Shown piece after piece: positions 16,575-27,027 of a stretch of 56,997 nucleotides of DNA. This stretch comes from Alphaproteobacteria bacterium UBA998 (lineage in GTDB: Bacteria > Pseudomonadota > Alphaproteobacteria > Rickettsiales > UBA998), in the NCBI GenBank assembly GCA_002291925.1, contig DBAY01000068.1:1-56997 (forward strand). The letters are read 5' to 3'. Below the pieces are notes generated by a model. It had not been told where the DNA came from, did no database searches, and worked only from the letters and a program-made list of their open reading frames with translations. The translations under genes were made by a program, and so were the position numbers. Each line of letters begins with the position of its first letter. Within the stretch, counting starts at the first letter, position 1.

Positions 16575-17636
16575 CTAAGCCTTCTCGCGCGCTTCCATCA
16601 GCGCCGTGTGCTTGGTGGTGTGCTCGAAGAGCCATTCGGCAATGTCAAGAGCGGCATAGGTGAAAATACCCGTGGCCCCGGCGCGTTTGAAGGAAATCAT
16701 GGCTTCCATCATGGCGCGTTTGTAATCCAGCCAGCCAAGGGTTTCGGCGGCTTTCAGCATGGCGTACTCGCCGCTCACCTGATAGGCGAAGACGGGGAGC
16801 GAGAAATGCTCGGAGACATGGCGCACCACGTCGAGGTAGGGCATGCCGGGCTTCACCATCACCATGTCGGCGCCCTCTTCAATATCGAGGGCTACTTCGC
16901 GGATGGCTTCCTCGCCATTGGCGGGGTTCATCTGGTAGCTGTACTTGTTGCCGGTGCCAAGGTTGACGGCGGAGCCCACCGCATCGCGGAACGGGCCGTA
17001 GAAGCTGGAGGCATATTTGGCGGCGTAGGCGAGGATCTGCACCAGCGGATAGCCGGCCGTATCTAGCGCCTGCCGGATAGCGCCGATGCGCCCGTCCATC
17101 ATGTCCGAGGGGGCGATGATATCGCAGCCTGCCTCGGCCAGCGACAAGGCCTGCCGGATGAGGACGGAGATCGTCTCGTCATTGGCCACGTCGCCCTGCA
17201 TCACCAGCCCGTCCTGCCCGTGCGAGGTGTAGGGATCAAGCGCCACATCCCCGATGATGCCGATATGTGGCACTTCTTTCTTGATGGCGCGGATGGCGCG
17301 GCACATCAGGTTGTTGGGGTTATAAGCCTCTTCTGCCAGTTCGGACTTCTTCTCCGCCGGCACCACCGGGAACAGCGCCACCGCGCAGATGCCCATATTG
17401 GCGGCGCGGCGGGCCTGCATCACCAGCAGGTCGATGCTGAAACGCTCCACCCCCGGCATGGATTCCACGGGCGTCCGCAGATTTTCCCCCTCCTGCACGA
17501 AGAGCGGCAGGATCAGGTCATGGACGCTCAGGCGGTTTTCGGCGACGAGGTTGCGCGACCAGGCGGATTTGCGGTTACGGCGCATGCGCACATGCGGGAA
17601 CGCGCCGAGATGCATCATGTCAGTGGTCGATTTCAT
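16575..17636 (-). CDS. hemB: Delta-aminolevulinic acid dehydratase (porphobilinogen synthase)
   Basis: A 353-residue cytosolic enzyme condensing two 5-aminolevulinate molecules to porphobilinogen in heme synthesis. The Schiff-base lysines lie in AYAAKYASSFYGPFRDAVGS and MVMVKPGMPYLDVVRHV. The zinc cysteine cluster of other HemBs is replaced by DVALDPYTSHGQDG, the magnesium-type site usual in alphaproteobacteria. I chose the ATG at 17636 (MKSTTDMMHLGAFPHVRMRR); the open frame upstream runs back into the next gene. The TAG stop lies at the edge of a 30-bp inverted repeat. Confidence 0.95.
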   Translation of the reverse strand: MKSTTDMMHLGAFPHVRMRRNRKSAWSRNLVAENRLSVHDLILPLFVQEGENLRTPVESMPGVERFSIDLLVMQARRAANMGICAVALFPVVPAEKKSELAEEAYNPNNLMCRAIRAIKKEVPHIGIIGDVALDPYTSHGQDGLVMQGDVANDETISVLIRQALSLAEAGCDIIAPSDMMDGRIGAIRQALDTAGYPLVQILAYAAKYASSFYGPFRDAVGSAVNLGTGNKYSYQMNPANGEEAIREVALDIEEGADMVMVKPGMPYLDVVRHVSEHFSLPVFAYQVSGEYAMLKAAETLGWLDYKRAMMEAMISFKRAGATGIFTYAALDIAEWLFEHTTKHTALMEAREKA

Positions 17637-17685
17637 GGGGTGACGAGGTAATACGAAACGGGCCGAAAAGCAACGGCCAAGGACG

Positions 17686-18960
17686 TCAGGCCATGGCCGG
17701 GCCGCGCTCTTTGCTATTGAGCTGGGCGATGAGCGCGTCATGGTTCTTCTGCTGCAGCGGCGTCTTTTCCTTCGGTGCCGTGAACTTCTTGCAGAGATTC
17801 TCCACCACGTCATTGGCGGTGGACATGGCGAAGAAGTTGGCCGTGGCCGCGCCCTCGATGGCCACCTTGCCGAGGAAGGTCGGCGCTTTCGAGAAATGGC
17901 CCATGGAGGCATAGGCCGCGCGCTTGGTGAGCGTGTAGGCGCCGATGCCGAGCGCGGTGGAAACGACGCGCGTCATCAGTAGGCGGCCAAGGTTGGGATC
18001 GCCCGTGAAGAGTTTTGGATTCTTGCCAACGCCATGCTTGGCGAGCTGGTAATCGACGTTTTTGTCGAGGCCCTGCTCTTTTTCCTGTTCCGCCCGCACG
18101 GTTTCCTTTTCCGGCGAAATGCGGGCCAGCGAGTTATGCTCGCCATTCCAGATACCGCGCCGCACCTGCGTGTCCTTGAACAGGCGATCAGACAGCTCGA
18201 AGAAGGCGAGGAACGACGCAATGAACACGCCCGCCTCCGCCCACGGCATGCTTTTGGGGTGCAGGACCTTGTTGAACAGTGCCTTGAAATTCTTGCCGCC
18301 GAATTCGAGCCTGCCGGTTTCCAAATTGCGGAAGACGGAATGGCCGATTTTATATTCGGCCTCGCGGTTCTGGTAATCCTTCATGCCATCCAGATACCGG
18401 CGACCCAGCCCCAGCGCGATGGCGCCATAGGGCGTGGAGTTCACTTCGGCCGGGGCGATCTCCTTGAAGTCGGCGGCGAGGTTGCTGCCGAAATTCTCCA
18501 CCGCCTGCCGCGTCTGCTCTTCCGTATGATCCGGATCGAACAGGCGCTCCTTGGTGTAGCGCACCAGCTTCAGCGTGCCACGATAGAAGGTGAAGCCCGT
18601 GGCAATCATCGCGATGTCGCGCAGCGGCGACTTCATCAGCTTGTTGGTGCCCTGGGTGAAATAGCCGGCCTTGCCTTCCGTCAGCTTCGCGGCTTTCTCA
18701 AACCCCGCCCAGGTAGCGATGGTGGCGAAGCCATAGGGCACGGCGGCCAGCATGTTGCGGACAACCTGATAACCGAGGAACCCGGCAGGCTTGTCGGTGG
18801 AGGCCCGGTGTTCATGCACCCATTTTGCCATGCCCGTCAGCGGCTGGGCAACGGGCGCCGCCGCCGCGCCCGGTGTGGCCGTGGTGTTCGCCGGGGCAGC
18901 GGCCGCGGGCGCATCCTGCGGCGGGGTCTCAATTTTTTCTTGCGGTGCGCTTGGCGTCAT
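17686..18960 (-). CDS. Unknown multi-pass membrane protein
   Basis: A 424-residue protein of no family I recognise. The first 45 residues are Ala/Pro-rich and disordered. Hydrophobic stretches near residues 68-90 (NMLAAVPYGFATIATWAGF), 112-128, about 235-250 (AGVFIASFLAFFEL) and 325-345 (VVSTALGIGAYTLTKRA) suggest several membrane or membrane-associated helices. Much of the rest is basic. Its general plan (disordered N-terminus, moderately hydrophobic helices, Lys-rich tail) resembles the protein at 23241-24872, but I cannot show homology by eye. It lies 49 bp upstream of hemB on the same strand. Confidence 0.7.
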   Translation of the reverse strand: MTPSAPQEKIETPPQDAPAAAAPANTTATPGAAAAPVAQPLTGMAKWVHEHRASTDKPAGFLGYQVVRNMLAAVPYGFATIATWAGFEKAAKLTEGKAGYFTQGTNKLMKSPLRDIAMIATGFTFYRGTLKLVRYTKERLFDPDHTEEQTRQAVENFGSNLAADFKEIAPAEVNSTPYGAIALGLGRRYLDGMKDYQNREAEYKIGHSVFRNLETGRLEFGGKNFKALFNKVLHPKSMPWAEAGVFIASFLAFFELSDRLFKDTQVRRGIWNGEHNSLARISPEKETVRAEQEKEQGLDKNVDYQLAKHGVGKNPKLFTGDPNLGRLLMTRVVSTALGIGAYTLTKRAAYASMGHFSKAPTFLGKVAIEGAATANFFAMSTANDVVENLCKKFTAPKEKTPLQQKNHDALIAQLNSKERGPAMA

Positions 18961-19119
18961 ATAGGGTGGGCGGCGTTGTCAGAAGCTGGTTTCTGGCATT
19001 TTTATTCTAGCAACTTGGCCGCGCCTCTTGTGTGACAATATGATGAAATCCGCCACTGAAAATGTCGCCAAAAGAATATGTTGCACCGCAAAATAACCTT
19101 CCTCGCATAGACTCCGCTC

Positions 19120-20118
19120 ATGACCAAATCGCGTGTTTTTTCAGGCATTCAACCCACCGGCGTGCCGCAACTGGGCAATTATCTGGGCGCTATTCGCAAC
19201 TGGGTGGGCATGCAGGAGGCGTATGAGTGCCTCTATTGCGTGGTGGACCTGCACGCCATCACCGTGGGGCGCGCGCCGGAGCAGCTGCGCCGCGACACCC
19301 GCGAGATGGCGGCGGCGCTGATCGCCTGCGGCATCGACCCGCAAAAGAGCATCTTGTTCAATCAGGCGGCGGTGCCCGGCCATACCGAACTGGGCTGGAT
19401 TCTCGGATGCTTGACCCCGCTCGGCTGGCTGAACCGCATGACGCAGTTCAAGGAAAAGGCGGGCAAGGACAAGGAAAAGGCCTCGCTCGGGCTCTATGGC
19501 TACCCGGTGCTGCAGGCGGCGGACATTCTTCTCTATAAGGCGACACACGTGCCCGTCGGCGAGGACCAGAAACAGCATCTGGAACTCTCGCGCGACATTG
19601 CCGGGGCGTTCAACCGGGCGTACGGGACCGAGTATTTCCCTCTCCCCGAGCCGATGATTCTGGGCGAAGCCACGCGCGTGATGTCCCTGCGCGACGGCAC
19701 GAAGAAAATGAGCAAATCCGACCCCTCGGACATGGCGCGCATCAACCTCTCGGATTCCGATGATTTGATTCGCCAGAAACTCCGCAAGGCCAAGTCCGAC
19801 CCCATCGAGGGCATCACGTGGGACCCGGAAAACCGCCCGGAAGCCACCAATTTCCTCACCATCTACGCCGCCGTGAGCGGGCGCAGCGTCGAAAAGGCCG
19901 CCTCTGAATGCGCCTCGCTCAATTTCTCCGCTTTCAAGGAACGGCTGGCCGATGCGCTGATCGCCCACCTCTCCCCCATCCGTACGCGGCTGGAAGAGCT
20001 ACTGAAAGCGCCGGAGGAGCTGGACCTCATCCTGCAATCAGGGGCCGAGCGCGCCGCCGCCATCGCCAGTGTGCACCTGGCCGAGGCGAAACGCCTGGTG
20101 GGCTTCCTGAAGCCATAA
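19120..20118 (+). CDS. trpS: Tryptophan--tRNA ligase
   Basis: A 332-residue class I aminoacyl-tRNA synthetase of standard length. It starts MTKSRVFSGIQPTGVPQLGN with the HIGH-type signature PQLGNYLGA and carries a perfect KMSKS loop in GTKKMSKSDPSDMARI. The tryptophan-pocket region LGYPVLQAADILLY-like is present as LYGYPVLQAADILLYKATHV. No insertion or truncation seen. It is followed after 24 bp by a membrane protein gene on the same strand. Confidence 0.96.
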   Translation: MTKSRVFSGIQPTGVPQLGNYLGAIRNWVGMQEAYECLYCVVDLHAITVGRAPEQLRRDTREMAAALIACGIDPQKSILFNQAAVPGHTELGWILGCLTPLGWLNRMTQFKEKAGKDKEKASLGLYGYPVLQAADILLYKATHVPVGEDQKQHLELSRDIAGAFNRAYGTEYFPLPEPMILGEATRVMSLRDGTKKMSKSDPSDMARINLSDSDDLIRQKLRKAKSDPIEGITWDPENRPEATNFLTIYAAVSGRSVEKAASECASLNFSAFKERLADALIAHLSPIRTRLEELLKAPEELDLILQSGAERAAAIASVHLAEAKRLVGFLKP

Positions 20119-20142
20119 ACGCGTGGTGAGGAAAAGTATTTC

Positions 20143-20898
20143 ATGAGCATCTGGGTTCAGCTCCTTCTTGTCGCCACGTGCCTTTACCTGTTGCGCAAGC
20201 CGCTCTGGCGGATCGTCTGGAAAAGCGTACGCTACCTGTTATGGCGTCCCAAGCTCTTGATGCTGTCCATCATTGGTTTTCTTTGCGTCAGCACTTATGG
20301 CATCTGGAACGCGCCGGATGCGCCGGAAGTCGTCCCCCCACCGCCCGCGGCCGCTCCGCCTGCGCCGCCGGGCCTTCCCGCCCCGAAGGAGCTTCAGGCC
20401 TCACCACAAGCGGCGCGAAAGAACGATCAAGCTCAAAAACCGCGTGGGCCACGTGTGCCCGTCTCTTACCCCACCACCCTGCCAGAGATTCCTTCCAAGG
20501 TAAAAGACGGCAATAGCCGTTTTGCCGCCAATCTGCTGCAACGCATGTCACCGATGGAACTGCAATGGTACTCTCGCGTGTTTTATCATGCGCTGCAGAC
20601 GCTCCCTTCCGGGGAGACGCATCAATGGCTTTATGAAGCGGGGGAGAACCGTATGTTTGGCCGGATCACCCCCGGCGGCGTAGATAAGCAGGACAGCGGC
20701 ATCACCTGCCGCCCGTTCCAGGAATTGCTGGTGGTGGACGGCAAGGCCCAGCGCATGAATGGCGTGGCCTGCCAGCGACTGGAGGGCGGCTGGTGCAAGC
20801 TGCGCCCCGGCAGTGCGCGCACCTGCGAAATCCAGCCGCCTAGCGGGCTGGATGGCTTCTGGTACAGCGCCAAGCGCAGCCTGAAGCAGCTTTTCTAA
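20143..20898 (+). CDS. Membrane-anchored RT0821/Lpp0805-like surface protein
   Basis: A 251-residue protein. The N-terminus has two hydrophobic stretches (residues 3-18 and about 37-53, LLMLSIIGFLCVSTYGIW), then a Pro/Ala-rich linker. The C-terminal 90 residues have the pattern W-x-N...G-x-I-x-P...CRPFQELLVVDGKAQRMNGV-ACQR...GW, with paired cysteines. That pattern resembles the repeat module of 17-kDa/RT0821-Lpp0805 surface proteins. The domain assignment is from pattern memory; the function is unknown. It is 24 bp downstream of trpS. Confidence 0.6.
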   Translation: MSIWVQLLLVATCLYLLRKPLWRIVWKSVRYLLWRPKLLMLSIIGFLCVSTYGIWNAPDAPEVVPPPPAAAPPAPPGLPAPKELQASPQAARKNDQAQKPRGPRVPVSYPTTLPEIPSKVKDGNSRFAANLLQRMSPMELQWYSRVFYHALQTLPSGETHQWLYEAGENRMFGRITPGGVDKQDSGITCRPFQELLVVDGKAQRMNGVACQRLEGGWCKLRPGSARTCEIQPPSGLDGFWYSAKRSLKQLF

Positions 20899-21011
20899 AT
20901 TTATTTGGGTGACACCACCTAAAAAGGCTGGATTTCCGCGCCTTGCGATGCTAAACCCCTCCTCCTTCGCCCCGTTAATAAACGAGGCATTAAAAAAGTT
21001 AGTCTTTGGCC

Positions 21012-21039
21012 CTTGAAAGGCCTGAGACGACGCCTAAAT
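21012..21039 (+). promoter_or_regulatory. RpoH-type heat-shock promoter for groES-groEL
   Basis: CTTG (within CTTGAAA, 21012-21018) is followed after exactly 17 bases by CCTAAAT (21033-21039). This fits the alphaproteobacterial RpoH pattern CTTG-N17-CYTATNT at all but one position. The predicted start lies about 60 bases before groES. No CIRCE inverted repeat is present in the 208-bp gap, so HrcA control is not indicated. Confidence 0.65.
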
Positions 21040-21106
21040 TACCCTGCAATGCTTGTCAAAGCAGGTTTTAAATCATTGAAACCTAGAACTTTTTAGGAGC
21101 ATCATT

Positions 21107-21421
21107 ATGAATCTTCAACCGTTGCACGATCGTGTACTGGTTCGCCGCATCGAGCAGGACGAAAAGACCGCCGGCGGCATCATCATCCCGGACACCGCCA
21201 AGGAAAAGCCGCAGCAGGGGGAAGTACTCGCCGTGGGCCCCGGCGCGCGTGACGAATCCGGCAAAACGCTGCCGATGTCTGTAAAGCCAGGCGACGTCAT
21301 CCTGTTCGGCAAATGGTCCGGCACGGAAGTGAAGCTGGACGGCGAAGAGCTGCTGGTGATGAAAGAGTCTGACATCATCGGCATCTTGACCGGCGCCAAA
21401 GCCGGCAAGAAAGCCGCCTAA
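21107..21421 (+). CDS. groES: Co-chaperonin GroES
   Basis: A 104-residue chaperonin-10 subunit starting MNLQPLHDRVLVRRIEQDEK, with the mobile-loop region EKTAGGIIIPDTAKEKPQQG and a C-terminal KESDIIGIL. It forms the heptameric lid of the GroEL cavity. TTTAGGAG precedes the ATG. It is co-transcribed with groEL 31 bp downstream, from the RpoH-type promoter. Confidence 0.98.
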   Translation: MNLQPLHDRVLVRRIEQDEKTAGGIIIPDTAKEKPQQGEVLAVGPGARDESGKTLPMSVKPGDVILFGKWSGTEVKLDGEELLVMKESDIIGILTGAKAGKKAA

Positions 21422-21452
21422 TCAATCCCCAAGATAGCGAAGGAGTTATACA

Positions 21453-23105
<1,653 letters not shown>

Positions 23106-23133
23106 TAAAATCCGTTACTTGACCACACAGTCC

Positions 23134-23170
23134 AGTAAGGCCGGGAGCCCGCTCCCGGCCTTACTTTTTT
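23134..23170 (+). terminator. Intrinsic terminator of groESL
   Basis: A 15-bp perfect stem (AGTAAGGCCGGGAGC against GCTCCCGGCCTTACT) with a 2-base CC loop is followed by a run of six T at 23165-23170. It is 29 bp after the groEL stop. Confidence 0.95.
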
Positions 23171-23240
23171 AACGGTTTCGCAAGACGAATGTCATCGAAC
23201 CTTCATACAGGGCAGCCGGTGGTTGTGTTAAATTACCATT

Positions 23241-24872
23241 ATGCCCACCGACCAACCTCCATCTGGCATGAGCGAAGAGAAGACCGAGCCGAATAGCGTT
23301 CGCACCCTTGCCGTGGAGCCTTCCGCCGCGCAGGCGTCTCCCGTTAGCGAGCTGCCTGCCTCGGACACGGTTGCCACGCCACTGCCCGCTGACCCGGTAA
23401 TGATCCGGCCGCGCAGCATGGCCTCCCCGGACGCCATCCTCGACCCCGACAGGGCCGAGCGCGAGGCCCTGCGCCAAGCCAGCCGCTCCCCCCAGCCGCA
23501 ACCGGCCCGCGCCACGCCTTCCGCCGACGCCTACGACGATGACACGCCCGCCAAGTATGTCCGCGCCGAAAGCGGTTTGAACCGCATGCTTGGCAAAACG
23601 CCGGGTGAGCGTGAGTTTAACCTGAAAAACTGGTTTGGCATCGGTCTGGCGGCCAATTCGGTCATTTCCATCGGTGCGGCGAGCTACGTCAAAAGCGGAC
23701 GCCTGCAGCCCCGTTTCGAAAAATGGTATACCGGTCTGGCCAATACATGGAATAAGCTGCGCGGCCAGCCGACCTTCACGCCGGAACATGTCTACGAGGT
23801 AAATGATTTCCTTAAAAAGGCGACAAGTTTCGCGCCGGAAGTCGCGGCCCATTTCGACACGCAGAAGGAAACCGGCAAACTGTTTGCCGCTCTGGAAGAA
23901 ACGGCAGGCGGCGCAGCCAAACTGGCTGAAAAAATCGGCCATGACCCAAAACTCTATCAGGAAGCCAAGGAACTCTCCCTGCGCATGATGAAGACGCGCG
24001 GCTGGGCAAAATACGCCATCAATTTTGGATTGCTGAGCACAGGCGGATGGGTTCTGATGGCACCCATCAAATGGCTGGAGGATAAAAAGCCGGTGCTGGT
24101 CAAGAAATATGACGCCAAGTATGAGAAGCATCATTTTCTGACAGGCGAGGAAAAACAGGAAATTGCAAAACGCCATAGCGAACTGGAAGCCGAACCGAAA
24201 CAGTCCTGGAGCAGTGTGCTGGCTTCACGTGGCGTGTCCTATGTCGCCATCGTGGGCACGTATTTGTTGACCGCCGGGCACTGGAACATGTTCCGCAACT
24301 GGTTTGGCATGAAAAATTTCAAAGGTGCTGACCATTACGCCGAGCGCGTAGGTACCAAGGCGGCAGATTGGCTGCGTCAGACCTCCGCTACGACGGACAT
24401 CATGCGCGGTGCGGAACGGCTGCTTGAAAAAGGCCCGGCTGCCCGCGCCGCCGAGTATGAAAACCACGCCGATACATACAAAAAGAACTTCGTAAAGTTC
24501 TCTGGTGAAAAACGGATGACGATGCTGGTCAGCGATACCATGCTGGAAGGCATCTACACGACCGCCATGGCCGTGATGACCTTCGTCGCGAGCTGGTTCA
24601 TGGTCGGCGTACTCGGCAAGGATTGCGATAAGCCGCGCAAGAATCCGCACGCGCCGCGGCCGATGGATACCGCGCCCTCCGCGCCTGTGTCTGCCGTCGC
24701 CCTGCCAGAGGCGCAACCAGCCCAGCCAGGCAGGAACGTCTCCGGCGCGGAGCATCAGGGCGCGGCACAGATGACGGAGCGCGCGCCGACGAAGCAGCCG
24801 CAGCCCATGGCGTCCTACCGCGATCTGGCCGCCCAGTCGCAGGTTTCACCGGGCGAGCCGGCTCGTCTCTGA
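23241..24872 (+). CDS. Unknown large membrane-associated protein
   Basis: A 543-residue protein of unrecognised family. Residues 1-110 are Pro/Ala/Glu-rich and disordered. Hydrophobic segments occur near 133-153 (WFGIGLAANSVISIGAASYV), 257-275, 330-348 (VSYVAIVGTYLLTAGHWNMF) and 435-458 (TTAMAVMTFVASWFMVGVLG). Charged helical stretches lie between them, and the tail is again Pro/Gln-rich. No catalytic motif was found. It stands between the groESL terminator and the histidine-kinase-like gene. Compare the protein at 17686-18960, which has a similar plan. The start is the first ATG; a second ATG at 23268 is possible. Confidence 0.7.
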   Translation: MPTDQPPSGMSEEKTEPNSVRTLAVEPSAAQASPVSELPASDTVATPLPADPVMIRPRSMASPDAILDPDRAEREALRQASRSPQPQPARATPSADAYDDDTPAKYVRAESGLNRMLGKTPGEREFNLKNWFGIGLAANSVISIGAASYVKSGRLQPRFEKWYTGLANTWNKLRGQPTFTPEHVYEVNDFLKKATSFAPEVAAHFDTQKETGKLFAALEETAGGAAKLAEKIGHDPKLYQEAKELSLRMMKTRGWAKYAINFGLLSTGGWVLMAPIKWLEDKKPVLVKKYDAKYEKHHFLTGEEKQEIAKRHSELEAEPKQSWSSVLASRGVSYVAIVGTYLLTAGHWNMFRNWFGMKNFKGADHYAERVGTKAADWLRQTSATTDIMRGAERLLEKGPAARAAEYENHADTYKKNFVKFSGEKRMTMLVSDTMLEGIYTTAMAVMTFVASWFMVGVLGKDCDKPRKNPHAPRPMDTAPSAPVSAVALPEAQPAQPGRNVSGAEHQGAAQMTERAPTKQPQPMASYRDLAAQSQVSPGEPARL

Positions 24873-24990
24873 GGCGTTTGCCCCACAGTGGGCGGCTTTT
24901 TCCGCCCGCGTAGCTCAAAACCGGATGAGCGTTTGAACAACGCCTTGCCGTATAATAAACTCCATTCCGGTTAACGCTCCCGTCCAGCGC

Positions 24991-26859
24991 ATGAAGGCTT
25001 CGTCCAGCAATCCCTCTCTCTCGCGCGATTTCGTGCTGCTGTCGCTGGTCATCATCGCGTTCCTCGCGGCGGTGTCGGTCTGGGTGGCCTACCGCACCTA
25101 TGAAGACCATTCTGAAACCATCGTCAGCCACCTCGAGAATGAATCGCTGCGCGTCGACCGCGCGCTGATTGTCGAGATCGAGAACAGCTCCTACCTGCTC
25201 GAGTCCCTCGCCCGCCAGATCAGCCAGATCGGGCCGGACAATCTGAACGGCATCGCGCGGCTGCTGCGCTCCTTCAACGACCAGAATCACCGTGACGATG
25301 TGTTCTCCTGGATCGATGCCGGGCAGCAGGTGGTGGTGAGCAGCAATCGCGGCATCCTCGGCAAGCCGATCGACGTCTCCGACCGCGACTACATCAAGAA
25401 AGCCCTCACCGAGCCGTGGAAAATCCAGATCGGCCGCCCCATCCAGGGCCGCGTCTCGGAGCGCTGGGTGCTGCCCATCTGCCTTGGCCTCACGGACTAT
25501 CGCGGTAATCATGTCGGCGCCATTCTCGCCAGCGTCGACATCATCGGCCTCACCGATGAATTGCGGAAGGTGATCCGCGAAGCGGGCATCGATTTCTCCA
25601 TCTACAGCACCACGCTGAACCCGCTCACCGAGACCGTCGGCAAGGGCATCTTCACTCCGCGCGAGACGGTGGAGGAAAGCCTGAAGAAAATCGACTTCGG
25701 CAAGAAGCCAAGCGGCGCCCTCACCCGCGCCACGCTCTTCAAGCCGGAGCAGCTTTACACCTTCTATGAAGTCTCCACCGAATATCCGTATGTGATCGTC
25801 GTCAGCCATGACCCTGCATTGAGCGAGAAGACGGTGCGCTCCGCCCTGCGCGGTAAGCTGGCGCAGGTGTTCTCGGTGGCGCTGCTGCTGGTGACCATCT
25901 TGTGGATCATCCGCGCCAAGATCATCAAGCCGGTGCTGAACCTCTGCGACGTGGTAGCCGACATCGCGCGCGGCAAGCGCTACCGCCCGCTGGAGCAGCA
26001 TGGCCCGGTGGAAATCGAGATGCTGGCGCAGCAGGTGAAAAAGATCGATGATTACCTGGAGGAGCGCCGCCGCAAGGAAAACGAACTGCTGATGAAGAAC
26101 CGCTACCTGACGCGGGTGAAGGAAACCAGCCAGCGCATGGCACAGGCGCGCATGGAATTTTTGCGCAGCCTTTCCGCCGAGTTGGGCCAGCCGCTCGGCA
26201 CCATCGAGGAGGCCGTGCAGGCGCTGAAGGACCAGCATTTCGGCCCGCTGCCCAACCGGCAATATCTGGAGCAGGCGAACCTTATCTATCAAAAGGCCCG
26301 CGCGCTGCATCAGATGGTGGATGACATCGCCGCCATCTCCGAAGCGGAGTACGGCACGCTGGTGCTGAACGAGCAGCCGGTGGACGTCTCCTTCGCCATT
26401 CACCGCGCGATGCGGCATTTCACCGAGCAGCCGCTGCACAAGCATCTCGACATCAAGCTGCGGCTGGATGACCAACTGCCAAAGCTGCGCATCGACGAAG
26501 ACAAATTAAACCAGATCTTGCTGCACACGCTGGCGAGCGCGGCGTCGCGCGCCTCCTCCGGCGCGAGCATTATCCTGGAGACAATGCTGGATAAGAATCA
26601 GGAAGGCGGCGAGGACTTCGTCATCATGCTGAAGTTCAACCTGCGCGCAGGGGAGAATGCTCCGCCGCTCGACGTGGCGGAGAGTGCCTGGCTGGGCCTG
26701 GGCCGCAGTGACGGCATCAGCCTGGCCCTTACGCGGATGCTACTCTCGCTGCATCACGGGCGCATTGAGTCTTCCGTTTCGCATAACCAAGTCTGCCGCA
26801 TCTTCCTTCGGTTCCCGAACCTGCTGTTCGTGCGGGACGAAGGGCGTAAGACGGTTTAG
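24991..26859 (+). CDS. Histidine-kinase-like sensor with degenerate kinase core
   Basis: A 622-residue membrane sensor. Helix 1 is at residues 14-34, followed by a periplasmic double-Cache-like region (FSWIDAGQQVVVSSNRGILG, DVSDRDYIKKAL) to about 285. Helix 2 is at 290-308, then a HAMP-like region and a coiled coil. The HisKA-like segment MEFLRSLSAELGQPLGTIEE has Ala396 where the phosphoacceptor histidine of SHELRTPL should be. The N box (LNQILLHTLASAAS) lacks the catalytic asparagines; only a loose G2-like GRSDGISLALTRMLLSLHHG remains. It is therefore probably a signalling pseudokinase. No response regulator is adjacent. Confidence 0.75.
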   Translation: MKASSSNPSLSRDFVLLSLVIIAFLAAVSVWVAYRTYEDHSETIVSHLENESLRVDRALIVEIENSSYLLESLARQISQIGPDNLNGIARLLRSFNDQNHRDDVFSWIDAGQQVVVSSNRGILGKPIDVSDRDYIKKALTEPWKIQIGRPIQGRVSERWVLPICLGLTDYRGNHVGAILASVDIIGLTDELRKVIREAGIDFSIYSTTLNPLTETVGKGIFTPRETVEESLKKIDFGKKPSGALTRATLFKPEQLYTFYEVSTEYPYVIVVSHDPALSEKTVRSALRGKLAQVFSVALLLVTILWIIRAKIIKPVLNLCDVVADIARGKRYRPLEQHGPVEIEMLAQQVKKIDDYLEERRRKENELLMKNRYLTRVKETSQRMAQARMEFLRSLSAELGQPLGTIEEAVQALKDQHFGPLPNRQYLEQANLIYQKARALHQMVDDIAAISEAEYGTLVLNEQPVDVSFAIHRAMRHFTEQPLHKHLDIKLRLDDQLPKLRIDEDKLNQILLHTLASAASRASSGASIILETMLDKNQEGGEDFVIMLKFNLRAGENAPPLDVAESAWLGLGRSDGISLALTRMLLSLHHGRIESSVSHNQVCRIFLRFPNLLFVRDEGRKTV

Positions 26860-26876
26860 CGTCAGCCCCCGTCATT

Positions 26877-26978
26877 GCCCCCTCCCCCAGTAGGGGGGAG
26901 GATGGGAGGGGGGCGGAAGAATCGTCAAACGTACCCTCACGCCCCCACCCCGACCCTCCCCCTACTGGGGAGGGGGAA
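26877..26978. repeat. Palindromic repeat of the CCCTCCCC class
   Basis: CCCCCTCCCCCAGTAGGGGG at the left pairs within itself, and CCCTCCCCCTACTGGGGAGG at the right does the same. GAGGATGGGAGGGGGGCGG pairs with the CACGCCCCCACCCCGACCCTC stretch, closing a cloverleaf of about 100 bp. It shares its plan with the elements inside anmK and tyrS and at 42914-43026. It lies between convergent genes, so it may also act as a terminator. Confidence 0.75.
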
Positions 26979-27027
26979 TATGGGGCTCAGCTTATGAGCA
27001 ACCAATTCCATCGCGCCTGACGGCCAC

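Larger units (their letters stand above)
16240..16575. repeat. Composite repeat block bounded by 30-bp TTTTAG inverted repeats
   Basis: The 339-bp gap between the BMP gene and hemB holds no gene. Its edges are 30-bp inverted repeats: left 16240-16269 (GGTTTTAGCGTTTAGGTTTG plus ten bases) and right 16546-16575, whose complement starts GGTTTTAGCTGTCAGGTTTC. They agree at about 23 of 30 positions. Between them lie three different palindromic repeats in tandem. The right edge touches the TAG stop codon of hemB. The same 30-bp pair recurs at 35763-35869. Confidence 0.8.

Noticed and set aside
16240..16575. CRISPR-like array of repeats
   Set aside because: The three internal palindromes belong to different families, with no constant repeat or spacer length and no cas genes.
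20899..21106. A CIRCE (HrcA) element before groES
   Set aside because: No TTAGCACTC/GAGTGCTAA pair is present; the RpoH-type promoter explains heat-shock control.
26877..26978. Simple intrinsic terminator between the kinase-like gene and parC
   Set aside because: The structure is a multi-hairpin repeat related to other copies and has no T-run; termination may be a side effect.
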